Part shown: in pieces, positions 27,567 to 35,900 of the stretch
Numbering within the stretch: position 1 is the stretch's first letter
Layout of the letters: every line of letters starts with the position of its first letter
Assembly: GCA_024635675.1 (NCBI GenBank)
Contig: JAGXIJ010000062.1
Span: 1 to 35,900 of the forward strand
DNA length: 35,900 bases
Origin: Gillisia sp.
GTDB lineage: Bacteria > Bacteroidota > Bacteroidia > Flavobacteriales > Flavobacteriaceae
Reading direction: 5' to 3'
Position numbers and translations under genes: made by a program
Notes under the pieces: generated by a model
What the model saw: the letters and a program-made list of their open reading frames with translations, nothing else
Told to the model about the DNA's origin: nothing
Database searches by the model: none

Positions 27567-28646
27567 ATGTTTTTAAAATCGCTTTCCCTAGTCAATTATA
27601 AAAATTTAGATTCCTCCAGTTTTGATTTCGACTCCAAAATAAACTGTTTTGTAGGCAGAAATGGCGTTGGAAAAACCAATGTTTTAGATAGTATCTATCA
27701 TTTGTGTTTTGGAAAGAGTTATTTCAACCCAATTACAGGTCAAAATATTAATCATGATGCCGATTTTTTTGTAATTGAAGGCTCTTTAGAAAAAAATGAA
27801 CGGGAAGAACATATCCTGGTGAGCGCAAAGCGTGGCCAGAAAAAAGTAATTAAAAGGAATAACAAACCTTACGAAAAGTTTAGTGAACATATTGGTTTTA
27901 TTCCTGCGGTAATGATCTCCCCCGGAGATCGCGATCTTATTATAGAGGGGAGTGATACCCGAAGAAAATTTATGGATGGTGTGATCTCACAGAGTGATCA
28001 GGTTTATTTAAATTCTCTAATCTCATATGGAAAAGTTCTCGCTCAGAGGAATGCGCTTTTAAAATATTTTGCCGCCAATGCAAAATTTGATCGTGATACT
28101 CTGGAAATTTATAATGCACAACTTTCTGAGTTTGGAAATATCATCTTTAAGAAACGGAAGGAATTCCTAAATGAATTTATCCCTATTTTCAATAAACGAT
28201 ATTCCGAGATCGCGAATAATCAAGAAGCAGTAAGCTTGGAATACAAAAGCAAGCTTTTCGAAAAATCTATTGCTGCGATGTTAGAAGAAAATTTGCAGAA
28301 AGATATGATTCTTCAATACACCAGCGTTGGCTTACATAAAGATGATCTTAGCTTTGAAATTGATGGTCATCCTATCAAAAAATTCGGTTCCCAAGGACAA
28401 CAAAAATCTTTCTTGATCGCTTTAAAGTTGGCACAATTCGATTTTATAAAGAAAATAAGCAAAGTGAATCCTATCTTGTTGTTAGACGATATTTTTGACA
28501 AGCTGGATGAACAAAGAGTAGCGCATATAGTAGCATTAGTTGCTACCGATGAACTTGGACAGATCTTTATAAGTGATACCCATGCCGATAGAACCGAAAA
28601 GGTGGTTAAGAAAAGCAATCAAACCTATAAAATATTCAACCTATGA
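27567..28646 (+). CDS. recF: DNA replication/repair protein RecF
   Basis: [104 protein letters not shown]. Confidence 0.96.
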   Translation: MFLKSLSLVNYKNLDSSSFDFDSKINCFVGRNGVGKTNVLDSIYHLCFGKSYFNPITGQNINHDADFFVIEGSLEKNEREEHILVSAKRGQKKVIKRNNKPYEKFSEHIGFIPAVMISPGDRDLIIEGSDTRRKFMDGVISQSDQVYLNSLISYGKVLAQRNALLKYFAANAKFDRDTLEIYNAQLSEFGNIIFKKRKEFLNEFIPIFNKRYSEIANNQEAVSLEYKSKLFEKSIAAMLEENLQKDMILQYTSVGLHKDDLSFEIDGHPIKKFGSQGQQKSFLIALKLAQFDFIKKISKVNPILLLDDIFDKLDEQRVAHIVALVATDELGQIFISDTHADRTEKVVKKSNQTYKIFNL

Positions 28647-29080
28647 TGAAAATAAGTATAATTTTCCCGTTGATGATATGCTTAACCAGTTGTAACAACG
28701 CTCCTAATGACCAATTAGAGCATATAAATGGTTATTGGGGAATCGAAAAAGTTGAATTTACTAAGGATTCTATTCGAGACTTTAAGATCAATGAAATTGT
28801 AGATTATATAGAAATTAAAGACAGTGTTGGATTTAGAATTAAAGTAAAACCTCAATTCGATGGAACTTATATTCCAGCTGGAGAGCCGGAAGATATACGA
28901 GTGAAAATGGAAGAGGAGAAAGTAGCTTTATATTATTCCACATCTTTCCATAAATGGAAAGAAATTATTGTAGCTTCAAAAGAAGATAAAATTAGTTTAA
29001 AAAATGAGAGAGGCATCATTTATCATTACAAACGATACCAACCTCTAAAATTAGATCTTGATGAAAAAGAGAATGAATGA
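28643..29080 (+). CDS. Small lipoprotein of unknown function
   Basis: 145 aa with lipobox MICLTSCNN; start overlaps recF stop (ATGA). Confidence 0.8.
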   Translation: MMKISIIFPLMICLTSCNNAPNDQLEHINGYWGIEKVEFTKDSIRDFKINEIVDYIEIKDSVGFRIKVKPQFDGTYIPAGEPEDIRVKMEEEKVALYYSTSFHKWKEIIVASKEDKISLKNERGIIYHYKRYQPLKLDLDEKENE

Positions 29081-29357
29081 AAACATGAAGTTGAGTGAGG
29101 CATTGGAAAGTTTTGTCTCCACAAATAAGCTTCAGAAAGGTCTTGATAAGGTAAACGTAAAAGATGTTTGGAATGATAAAATGGGGCCTGGAATTGTAAA
29201 ATACACCACTGCTATCAAGCTTGAAGGAAGCACCTTATACATTCAGCTTAGCTCTTCTGTACTAAGAGAAGAATTAAGTTATGGGAGAGAGAAAATAATT
29301 AAAATGCTTAATGAAGCACTTAAAAAAGACTTGATCACTAAGCTAGTACTTCGTTAG
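29061..29357 (+). CDS. DUF721/DciA-like protein
   Basis: Small ORF with LSEALESFV, VWNDKMGPGIVKYTTAIKLEGSTLYIQLSSSVLREELSYGREKIIKMLNEAL; start could be 29061, 29076 or 29088. Confidence 0.82.
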   Translation: MKKRMNENMKLSEALESFVSTNKLQKGLDKVNVKDVWNDKMGPGIVKYTTAIKLEGSTLYIQLSSSVLREELSYGREKIIKMLNEALKKDLITKLVLR

Positions 29358-29450
29358 ATTAGATAGGATTTAGGCACCCCTTGCTTTTTTTTGTCATTGA
29401 AGTGCTTTTAATTGCCACGAATTCACGAATATTTTTTGTAAAAAAAATAG

Positions 29451-29656
29451 TCCTTTCATCCCGACGACTATCGGTAGGAGTCGAGAAATCTTTATATAAC
29501 GAAATGCCGGTTTAAATAGATTCTTCATTACACTTTGCTTCATTCAGGATGACAAAGATTATGAATTGTCATTCCGACGAAGCAGGAATCTCTTCTAAAA
29601 GAAATGCAGCTTCAAATAGATTCTTCATTCCACTTTGCTTCATTCAGAATGACAAG
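29451..29656. repeat. Bacteroidetes-type REP-like intergenic repeat, two tandem units
   Basis: Imperfect direct repeat 29501-29556 vs 29601-29656 at exactly 100-nt offset; second unit flanked by inverted arms gtcattccgacgaagcaggaatct (29568-29591) and agattcttcattccactttgcttcattcagaatgac (29618-29653). Confidence 0.8.
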
Positions 29657-29683
29657 AAATCAATCAAGACCTTCAAAAAAACA

Positions 29684-29717
29684 AAAAAAGCCGTTTCCAT
29701 AAGGAAACGGCTTTTTT
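29684..29717 (-). terminator. Rho-independent terminator downstream of ndk (likely bidirectional)
   Basis: 15-bp perfect stem aaaaaagccgtttcc/ggaaacggctttttt with ATAA loop. Confidence 0.92.
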
Positions 29718-29735
29718 AATATATCTAACTTAGTT

Positions 29736-30155
29736 CTAGAATAATTCTCTTCCAGAGAAGTGAAAAGCAGCTTCAATAGCAGCATTTTCATCGCTATCAC
29801 TTCCGTGAACTGCGTTTTCTCCAATAGAAGCAGCATATTTTTTACGAATAGTTCCTTCAGCAGCCTCAGTTGGATTTGTAGCTCCAATTAAGGTTCTAAA
29901 ATCTTCAACTGCATTGTCCTTTTCTAAAACAGCAGCAACTATAGGTCCTCTTGTCATGTATTCAACTAATTCTCCAAAGAATGGACGCTCGTTATGAACA
30001 GCATAAAAAGTTTCAGCATCTTTACGAGACATCTGAGTTAATTTCATTGCTACGATTCTAAATCCTGAAGTATTAATAAGTTCAAGGATCGCACCGATGT
30101 TCCCGTTTTCAACTGCATCGGGTTTAAGCATTGTAAAAGTTCTATTCTTAGCCAT
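29736..30155 (-). CDS. ndk: Nucleoside diphosphate kinase
   Basis: [75 protein letters not shown]. Confidence 0.97.
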   Translation of the reverse strand: MAKNRTFTMLKPDAVENGNIGAILELINTSGFRIVAMKLTQMSRKDAETFYAVHNERPFFGELVEYMTRGPIVAAVLEKDNAVEDFRTLIGATNPTEAAEGTIRKKYAASIGENAVHGSDSDENAAIEAAFHFSGRELF

Positions 30156-30435
30156 TTTATGTTTTTAATTTTTTTGCAAAAATACGCATTTGTACACTTT
30201 ATGCAAGAGTATCCTATTTTTTTATAAAATATATACGCTCTCTTGAGTTCTGGACCAACACTTTAGGGCTAGTAAATTCTATATCTTTCGTATAAAATTT
30301 TGACTTTCCAATAAGGAACTATTTTTGATATATACTATATTCGTTGCCAAAAGCATATTTCAGAATTTAATATTCAAAAAAAAGAACTTTTCAACACAAG
30401 ACCCCTGATAAAACTTTACTATAAAACAATTAAAA

Positions 30436-31698
30436 ATGAGCGCTTTTTCCCCATTAATAACAATACTTTCTAGAAAATTTCTAATTCTTGTTATAATTAG
30501 CTTTTTAAGCTTTTCATGCTCTAATGATGATGCTATGACTGGTTTGAACGAAATTGAGGAGAATTCAGGTCTTCCAGAATCTGCTCCAGTAACACCTTGC
30601 GAAAATGGAATGGCCGGGGATTTCCCTTGTAGTGATTACGATCTGGCATCTCATATTAGTATTTCTCAATTTTCTGCAACTTCAGGAAATGATTCTTGGG
30701 GATGGACAGATCCAGATACCGGGAAGGAATATGCGATCATGGGATTAGATAATGGTACTGCATTTATAGATATTTCTACCCCTACAGAACCTTTGTATTT
30801 AGGAAAACTACCAACTCAATTTCCCGGGGCTTTACATAGCGACATAAAAACATATTTAAATTATGCCTTTATTGTAAGTGAAGCAGAAGGTCATGGTATG
30901 AAAGTGTTTGATTTAAAAAAACTTAGAGATGTAAGCAATGCCCCAACCACTTTTCAAGCAGACGCATCCTACAATGAATTTGGACATGCTCACAATTTAA
31001 ATATCAATGAGGCAACCGGATTTGCTTATGTTGTAGGAACTGAAACCTTTGCCGGTGGACCACATATTGTAAATATTCGGGACCCACTAAATCCGATTTT
31101 TGCAGGTGGTTATGAATTGGACGGCTATAGCCATGATGCGCAAGTAGTAACATACTCTGGTCCTGATACAGATTATACTGGTAAGGAATTATTTATTGGA
31201 AGTAATGAAGACGAAGTTGTAATTGTGGATATATCTGATAAATCGAATCCCAAGCATATTTCCTCTATTTCTTACGATGATGTGGGCTATACCCATCAAG
31301 GTTGGTTTACAGAAGATCAAAAATATTTTATTGTTGGAGACGAGCTAGATGAACATACTTCAGGAATTAATACCAAAACTATCATTTTAGACCTTATAGA
31401 TCTTGACAATCCAAAAGTGCACACTAGTTATAATGGGCCTTTACCTGCAATAGATCATAATGGATATGTAAAAGGTAACTTATTCTATCTTGCCAATTAC
31501 ACCGGTGGAATGCGAGTTATTGATATTTCAGATATCGAAAATAAGAATCTACGTGAGGTGGGTTACTTCGATAGTTTTCCTTCAAATAATTCTAATGCTT
31601 TTAATGGAGCATGGAATGTATATCCATTTTTCAATAGTGGAAATATCATTATTAGTGATATAGATAATGGTCTTTTTATTGTAAGAAAAAGGCAATAA
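30436..31698 (+). CDS. Choice-of-anchor B family lipoprotein (LVIVD-like repeats)
   Basis: Lipobox SFSCSNDD; SWGWTDPDTGKEYAIMGLDNGTAFIDISTPTEPLYLGKLPT, HAHNLNINEATGFAYVVG, YSHDAQVVTYSGPDTDYTGKELFIGSNED. Confidence 0.88.
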   Translation: MSAFSPLITILSRKFLILVIISFLSFSCSNDDAMTGLNEIEENSGLPESAPVTPCENGMAGDFPCSDYDLASHISISQFSATSGNDSWGWTDPDTGKEYAIMGLDNGTAFIDISTPTEPLYLGKLPTQFPGALHSDIKTYLNYAFIVSEAEGHGMKVFDLKKLRDVSNAPTTFQADASYNEFGHAHNLNINEATGFAYVVGTETFAGGPHIVNIRDPLNPIFAGGYELDGYSHDAQVVTYSGPDTDYTGKELFIGSNEDEVVIVDISDKSNPKHISSISYDDVGYTHQGWFTEDQKYFIVGDELDEHTSGINTKTIILDLIDLDNPKVHTSYNGPLPAIDHNGYVKGNLFYLANYTGGMRVIDISDIENKNLREVGYFDSFPSNNSNAFNGAWNVYPFFNSGNIIISDIDNGLFIVRKRQ

Positions 31699-31904
31699 AA
31701 GCACTTACCCGTTTAATATACACTCATATAAAATAGCTTGGATTCGACTCTTTTTATAAAATATATATTTTGTAATTTCACGGTCGAATTTAAAGTTTGA
31801 AATACCAACGACTTATAAATATTTTTAAAAATTGATTGAGAGTTCCTAATTTGGAACCAAAGATTTCAATTCTGTTGTGATTTCGCTTTAATTGGCAACA
31901 AACT

Positions 31905-32921
31905 ATGATTGAACAAAGCATTTTAGAAATCACTTCTGCCCTATCCCGGGCAAACAATATTGTAATTGTACCTCATAAAGGACCAGATGGCGATGCTATT
32001 GGTTCTACCTTAGCACTCTATCACTTTCTAAAAGAAAAAGGACATCATGTAAACGTGATCTCTCCTAATGATTATCCCGATTTCCTTAAATGGTTGCCGG
32101 GCCAGGAAGATATCCTGATCTATGAAAAAGATTATATGATCTGTAAACCATTGATCGCTGATGCAGATATCATCTTCACACTAGATTTCAATGATCTTTC
32201 CAGAACCGGTGATATGCAGGATCCCTTAACAGAGGCAACTGCTACTTTTATAATGATAGACCATCATCCAGAACCTGCTACCTATGCTCCTCACACTTAT
32301 AGTGATGCAACCATGAGTTCTACCTGCCAAATGGTGTATCAATTTATTGAAAAATTGAGATCGGTTAAAAGTATAACTCCTGAAATTGCAACTTGTTTGT
32401 ATACAGGAATAATGACCGATACCGGTTCTTTTAGATTTAGATCTACTTCCAGCCAAACCCATAAGGTAATAGCAGATCTAATTGAGAAAGGTGCAGATAA
32501 TGCGAAGATCCATCAGCAAATTTATGACACTTCTTCTGAAAGCAGATTGAAATTACTGGGAGTTGCACTTCAAAACCTTAGAGTAAATAAAGAATTAAGA
32601 ACTGCTTATATTACCCTCTCTCAGGAAGAATTAGACAAAAATAATTTTAAAAAGGGTGATACGGAAGGTTTCGTAAATTATGGATTATCCCTGGAAGGAA
32701 TTGTTTTCGCGGCTATATTTATAGAGCATAAGGTAGATGGAATTATTAAAATAAGTTTCCGCTCCAAAGGTAGTTTCAATGTAAATGAATTTGCTCGTGC
32801 ACATTTCCACGGAGGTGGTCACGTGAATGCTGCTGGTGGAAAAAGCACTATTTCCTTAGAAGAAACTATAGTGAAATTTAATAGTACGATTCCTCAATAT
32901 AGCGAACAACTAAGTTTATGA
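31905..32921 (+). CDS. DHH/DHHA1 phosphoesterase, NrnA-like oligoribonuclease/pAp phosphatase
   Basis: IVPHKGPDGDAIGSTLAL, DFNDLSRTGDM, IDHHPEP, TGIMTDTGSFRF, GGGHVNAAGG. Confidence 0.92.
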   Translation: MIEQSILEITSALSRANNIVIVPHKGPDGDAIGSTLALYHFLKEKGHHVNVISPNDYPDFLKWLPGQEDILIYEKDYMICKPLIADADIIFTLDFNDLSRTGDMQDPLTEATATFIMIDHHPEPATYAPHTYSDATMSSTCQMVYQFIEKLRSVKSITPEIATCLYTGIMTDTGSFRFRSTSSQTHKVIADLIEKGADNAKIHQQIYDTSSESRLKLLGVALQNLRVNKELRTAYITLSQEELDKNNFKKGDTEGFVNYGLSLEGIVFAAIFIEHKVDGIIKISFRSKGSFNVNEFARAHFHGGGHVNAAGGKSTISLEETIVKFNSTIPQYSEQLSL

Positions 32922-33487
32922 AACTAAAGTTTATATATGTAATACTGCTATTTATGGGTTTCCTTGGATGCAAATCTCCTGAGGCCAGGCGTCCTGTTAC
33001 ACAAAACTCAGGTTCATTTATTAATGAATCTATTCAGCGAAACAAAAAACTCGTTGCCAAGGAAGAAGCTATAATCCTAAAATTGATAGAAACAGATTCT
33101 ACTCAAGATTATATAGCTTCCAGCAATGGTTTCTGGTATTATTACAATAAAAAATCTTCCGATTCTTTAAATGTTGAAATGCCTGAATATGGCGATGTTG
33201 TTAGATTCGATTATAATATAAAAGCATTAAACGGCAACTATATCTATGATGTTGGTGAGATTCCTACTAAAAGATATGCCATGGATAGGGAATACCTTTT
33301 TGGCGGATTAAGAGAAGGGCTTAAACTTATGAAAGAAGGAGAAACGGTGACCTTTATTTTCCCGTCTCACAAAGCTTTTGGATATTACGGTGACAAAGAT
33401 AGAATTGGCACTAATATCCCTATAATTACAGAAGTTACATTACATTCAATAACCCAAGAAATAAATACTAATAAATCTGAAAATTAA
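32918..33487 (+). CDS. gldI: FKBP-type peptidyl-prolyl isomerase, gliding-associated GldI-like lipoprotein
   Basis: Lipobox FLGCKS; DVVRFDYNIKALNGNYIYD, LFGGLREGLKLMKEGETVTFIFPSHKAFGYYGD; overlaps upstream stop by 4 nt. Confidence 0.82.
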   Translation: MKLKFIYVILLFMGFLGCKSPEARRPVTQNSGSFINESIQRNKKLVAKEEAIILKLIETDSTQDYIASSNGFWYYYNKKSSDSLNVEMPEYGDVVRFDYNIKALNGNYIYDVGEIPTKRYAMDREYLFGGLREGLKLMKEGETVTFIFPSHKAFGYYGDKDRIGTNIPIITEVTLHSITQEINTNKSEN

Positions 33488-33488
33488 T

Positions 33489-34613
33489 ATGAAAAGATTA
33501 AGCATGCTTTTAGTTTGTGCCATACTACTTGGCCTAGTAAGTTGTAAAGAAGATTATCCAGATCTTAAAGATGGTCTTTATGCCGAATTTAATACTAATA
33601 AAGGATCCTTTATAGCGGAACTATATTACAAGGAAACACCTACAACAGTAGCAAATTTTGTGTCTTTGGCAGAAGGTGAAAGTCATAAAATGGTTGACAG
33701 CACCTCTAAAGGGAAAAAATATTACGATGGGCTTATTTTTCACAGAGTTATAAAAGACTTTATGATCCAAGGAGGAGATCCAACTGGAACAGGAAGTGGA
33801 GATCCGGGATATAGATTTCCAGATGAAATAGTAGACACACTAAGTCATGCTACTAAGGGAACTTTATCTATGGCTAATGCTGGTCCTGGAACCAATGGAA
33901 GTCAGTTTTTCATCACCTTAGCACCAACTCCTTGGTTAGACGGAAAACACACTATTTTCGGAAAAGTGTTGGAAGGAATAACTGTAGTAGACAGTATTGG
34001 AATGGTAAAGACTGTAGCCAGAGACAAGCCGGAGCAAGATGTAGTTTTGCAAAGCGTAAAAATCATCCGTAAAGGAAAAGATGCTAAGAACTTTAAAGCC
34101 GTAAAAACTTTTGAAACTAATTTAGCAGAAGCTAAAATTAAACAAGATGAAAAGGAAGCTGCACAAGTGGAATTGAAAAAAGAGAACGCTTCAAAATATT
34201 TGGCTTTAAAAGCTGATACAAAAGAATTGGAAAGTGGAGTTAAAATTCACTATTTAAAGAAAGGTGAAGAAACCAAAATACCTCAAGGATCTACTGTTAT
34301 GGTGAACTATGCAGGTTATTTTGAGGATGGAACTTTATTCGACACGAGCTGGCAAGATGTTGCTGTGAAAAATGACGCACTTAACCTTGCCAAAAGAGAT
34401 CAAAATGGTTATCAACCTATGGCAACCAAATACGGTCCAGACGCACCTATGATTCCAGGATTTAGAGATGGTTTATCTGCCATGAATGTTGGAGATCGCG
34501 CAGTGGTCTTTATTCCATCGCATTTAGGATATGGAGAAAGAGGTTATGGTCAAGCGATTCCACCAAATACCGATCTTATTTTTGAAATAGAAATTGTAGA
34601 AATTCAGAAATAA
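33489..34613 (+). CDS. Dual-domain peptidyl-prolyl isomerase: cyclophilin + FKBP fusion lipoprotein
   Basis: Lipobox GLVSCKE; cyclophilin motifs FHRVIKDFMIQGGDPTGTGSGDPGY, MANAGPGTNGSQFFITLAPTPWLDGKHTIFGKV; C-terminal FKBP motifs VMVNYAGYFEDGTLFDTS, IPGFRDGLSAMNVGDRAVVFIPSHLGYGERGYG. Confidence 0.95.
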   Translation: MKRLSMLLVCAILLGLVSCKEDYPDLKDGLYAEFNTNKGSFIAELYYKETPTTVANFVSLAEGESHKMVDSTSKGKKYYDGLIFHRVIKDFMIQGGDPTGTGSGDPGYRFPDEIVDTLSHATKGTLSMANAGPGTNGSQFFITLAPTPWLDGKHTIFGKVLEGITVVDSIGMVKTVARDKPEQDVVLQSVKIIRKGKDAKNFKAVKTFETNLAEAKIKQDEKEAAQVELKKENASKYLALKADTKELESGVKIHYLKKGEETKIPQGSTVMVNYAGYFEDGTLFDTSWQDVAVKNDALNLAKRDQNGYQPMATKYGPDAPMIPGFRDGLSAMNVGDRAVVFIPSHLGYGERGYGQAIPPNTDLIFEIEIVEIQK

Positions 34614-34632
34614 TACGGAATTGCATATAAAT

Positions 34633-34665
34633 AAAAATCCCGCTTCTTAAATGAAGTGGGATTTT
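34633..34665. terminator. Bidirectional Rho-independent terminator between convergent genes
   Basis: aaaaatcccgcttc/gaagtgggattttt with one G-T pair, TTAAAT loop, T-run. Confidence 0.88.
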
Positions 34666-34715
34666 TTTATGAGAAATAATTTAAGTCAGTATTCGCTATT
34701 CTAAGTATCCTATAT

Positions 34716-34740
34716 AGATTTCGACAAACTCAATCTGACA
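34716..34740. repeat. Remnant of a dispersed intergenic repeat
   Basis: agatttcgacaaactcaatctgaca resembles the arm sequence of Bacteroidetes dispersed intergenic repeats and is non-coding. Confidence 0.4.
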
Positions 34741-34752
34741 TAAATCTTCAAA

Positions 34753-35900
34753 TTATTTCTTTGGAATATTTTTAAGTACCTCTAAAACGAATTTCCAATA
34801 CTTCTGGGAAGAAGAAATACTTGCACGCTCATCTGGAGAATGCGCTCCTCTTATAGTTGGACCAAAAGAGATCATATCCATTTCTGGATAATGGCTTCCA
34901 ATAAGTCCACATTCCAATCCTGCGTGGCATGCAGCCACATCAGCTTTTTCATTGAACAGTTTAGAATACAAATTATCTAATACAGTTAAAATATCTGAAT
35001 CCCTGTTTGGTGCCCATCCAGGATATTCTCCAGACAAAGTAACCTCACAATCTGCAAGTTCTAAACTAGCTCTTAAAGCATTGGCAAGATCGTCCTTAGA
35101 AGACTCTACAGAAGATCTGGTTAAACATTTCAAGTTTATGCTGCCATTTTTAATTTCAACTTTCGCTAAATTATTAGATGTTTCCACCAAACCTTCAATC
35201 TCAGGACTCATTCTATAAACTCCATTATACAAAGCATAAATTGCTTTTAAGATAAGTTCCTGAATTTCTGAACCCATTACCTTGGCTGGTGCATCTACCT
35301 TTACTAAATCTAACTTCATATTAGGTTCCAGCTTAGCGAATTCCGTTTTAATGGCTTCAAAATCCTCCATTATCCCAGCTTCGAATGCTTTGATCTGGAA
35401 ATCATCTACCAGAACAACAGCTTCACTTTCTCTTGGAATGGCATTTCTAAGTCCTCCCCCATTAATTTCAGCAATGCGAATTCCAAAATTTTCAGAAGCA
35501 GAATACAATAATCGGTTCATCAATTTATTGGCATTTCCCAATCCTTTAATAATATCCATTCCAGAATGTCCACCTTGAAGGCCATTTAGCGTGATCTTAA
35601 AAGCACTCATTCCTTCTGGAGAAGCTTCTTCTTTATATTTTCTGGTAGCTGTAACATCTACACCTCCGGCGCAACCTATCCCTATCTCATCATCTTCTTC
35701 TGTATCCAGATTCAAAAGGATATCTCCTTTAAGTAATCCAGGCTCTAAACCTTTTGCACCTGTCATTCCGGTTTCTTCATCTATGGTGAATAAAGCCTCT
35801 ATCGCAGGATGTTCTATGCTATCACTTTCCAAAATAGCCATGATGGTAGCAACTCCTAACCCATTATCTGCGCCTAAGGTTGTGCCTCTAGCTCTTACCC
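34753..35900 (-). CDS. pepD: Aminoacyl-histidine dipeptidase (PepD-like, M20), 5' end outside the window
   Basis: Reading frame stays open past track start (35841) to the edge (VRARGTTLGADNGLGVATIMAILESD); FTIDEETGMTGA, NLDTEEDDEIGIGCAGG, LNGLQGGHSGMDI, CHAGLECGLIGSHYPEMDMISFGPTIRGAHSPDERASI. Confidence 0.95.
   Translation of the reverse strand, partial: VRARGTTLGADNGLGVATIMAILESDSIEHPAIEALFTIDEETGMTGAKGLEPGLLKGDILLNLDTEEDDEIGIGCAGGVDVTATRKYKEEASPEGMSAFKITLNGLQGGHSGMDIIKGLGNANKLMNRLLYSASENFGIRIAEINGGGLRNAIPRESEAVVLVDDFQIKAFEAGIMEDFEAIKTEFAKLEPNMKLDLVKVDAPAKVMGSEIQELILKAIYALYNGVYRMSPEIEGLVETSNNLAKVEIKNGSINLKCLTRSSVESSKDDLANALRASLELADCEVTLSGEYPGWAPNRDSDILTVLDNLYSKLFNEKADVAACHAGLECGLIGSHYPEMDMISFGPTIRGAHSPDERASISSSQKYWKFVLEVLKNIPKK

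Noticed and set aside
29501-29656. 100-nt periodic repeats as a CRISPR-like array
   Set aside because: Only two imperfect units, internally palindromic, no uniform spacers or cas genes; fits a REP-like intergenic repeat.
32829-32838. TCACGTGA as a possible parS core
   Set aside because: It encodes the conserved DHHA1 motif GGGHVNAAG, flanks do not extend the parS palindrome, and it is ~16 kb from parAB. No convincing parS was seen near parAB.
34952-35578. Plus-strand ORFs opposite pepD
   Set aside because: Antisense shadow ORFs in a conserved dipeptidase gene.
1-35900. Possible defence, toxin-antitoxin, phage or BGC systems
   Set aside because: Scanned all tracked ORFs; none shows motifs of such systems.

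Overview
The window looks like a chromosomal segment of a Flavobacteriaceae-type Bacteroidetes, judged from gene content, low GC and lipoprotein style. Most of it is conserved housekeeping: tRNA-Pro, udk-ftsB-like-methylmalonyl-CoA mutase, parA-parB-DUF5683-dapB-lepB-WbqC, mutL with two rhomboids, ribH, recF-DUF721, ndk, nrnA-like, gldI-like, a cyclophilin-FKBP fusion, and pepD truncated at the right edge. Accessory-looking regions: (a) a PQQ-type sugar dehydrogenase/cytochrome c pair followed by a decayed second dehydrogenase copy; (b) a Cys-rich secreted lipoprotein; (c) a small AT-rich surface-glycan locus with an MBOAT, an SGNH-like partner and three glycosyltransferases; (d) intergenic palindromic/REP-like repeats near 18.84-19.0 kb and 29.45-29.66 kb, with a remnant at 34.7 kb. 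I found no CRISPR array, transposase, phage module or recognisable defence system, and no convincing wholly new system. The best second-look items are the dehydrogenase pseudogene with an embedded 55-nt identity tract, the MBOAT locus, the repeat elements, and a few conserved but poorly characterised small proteins. All family calls come from reading motifs by eye; no database searches were run.
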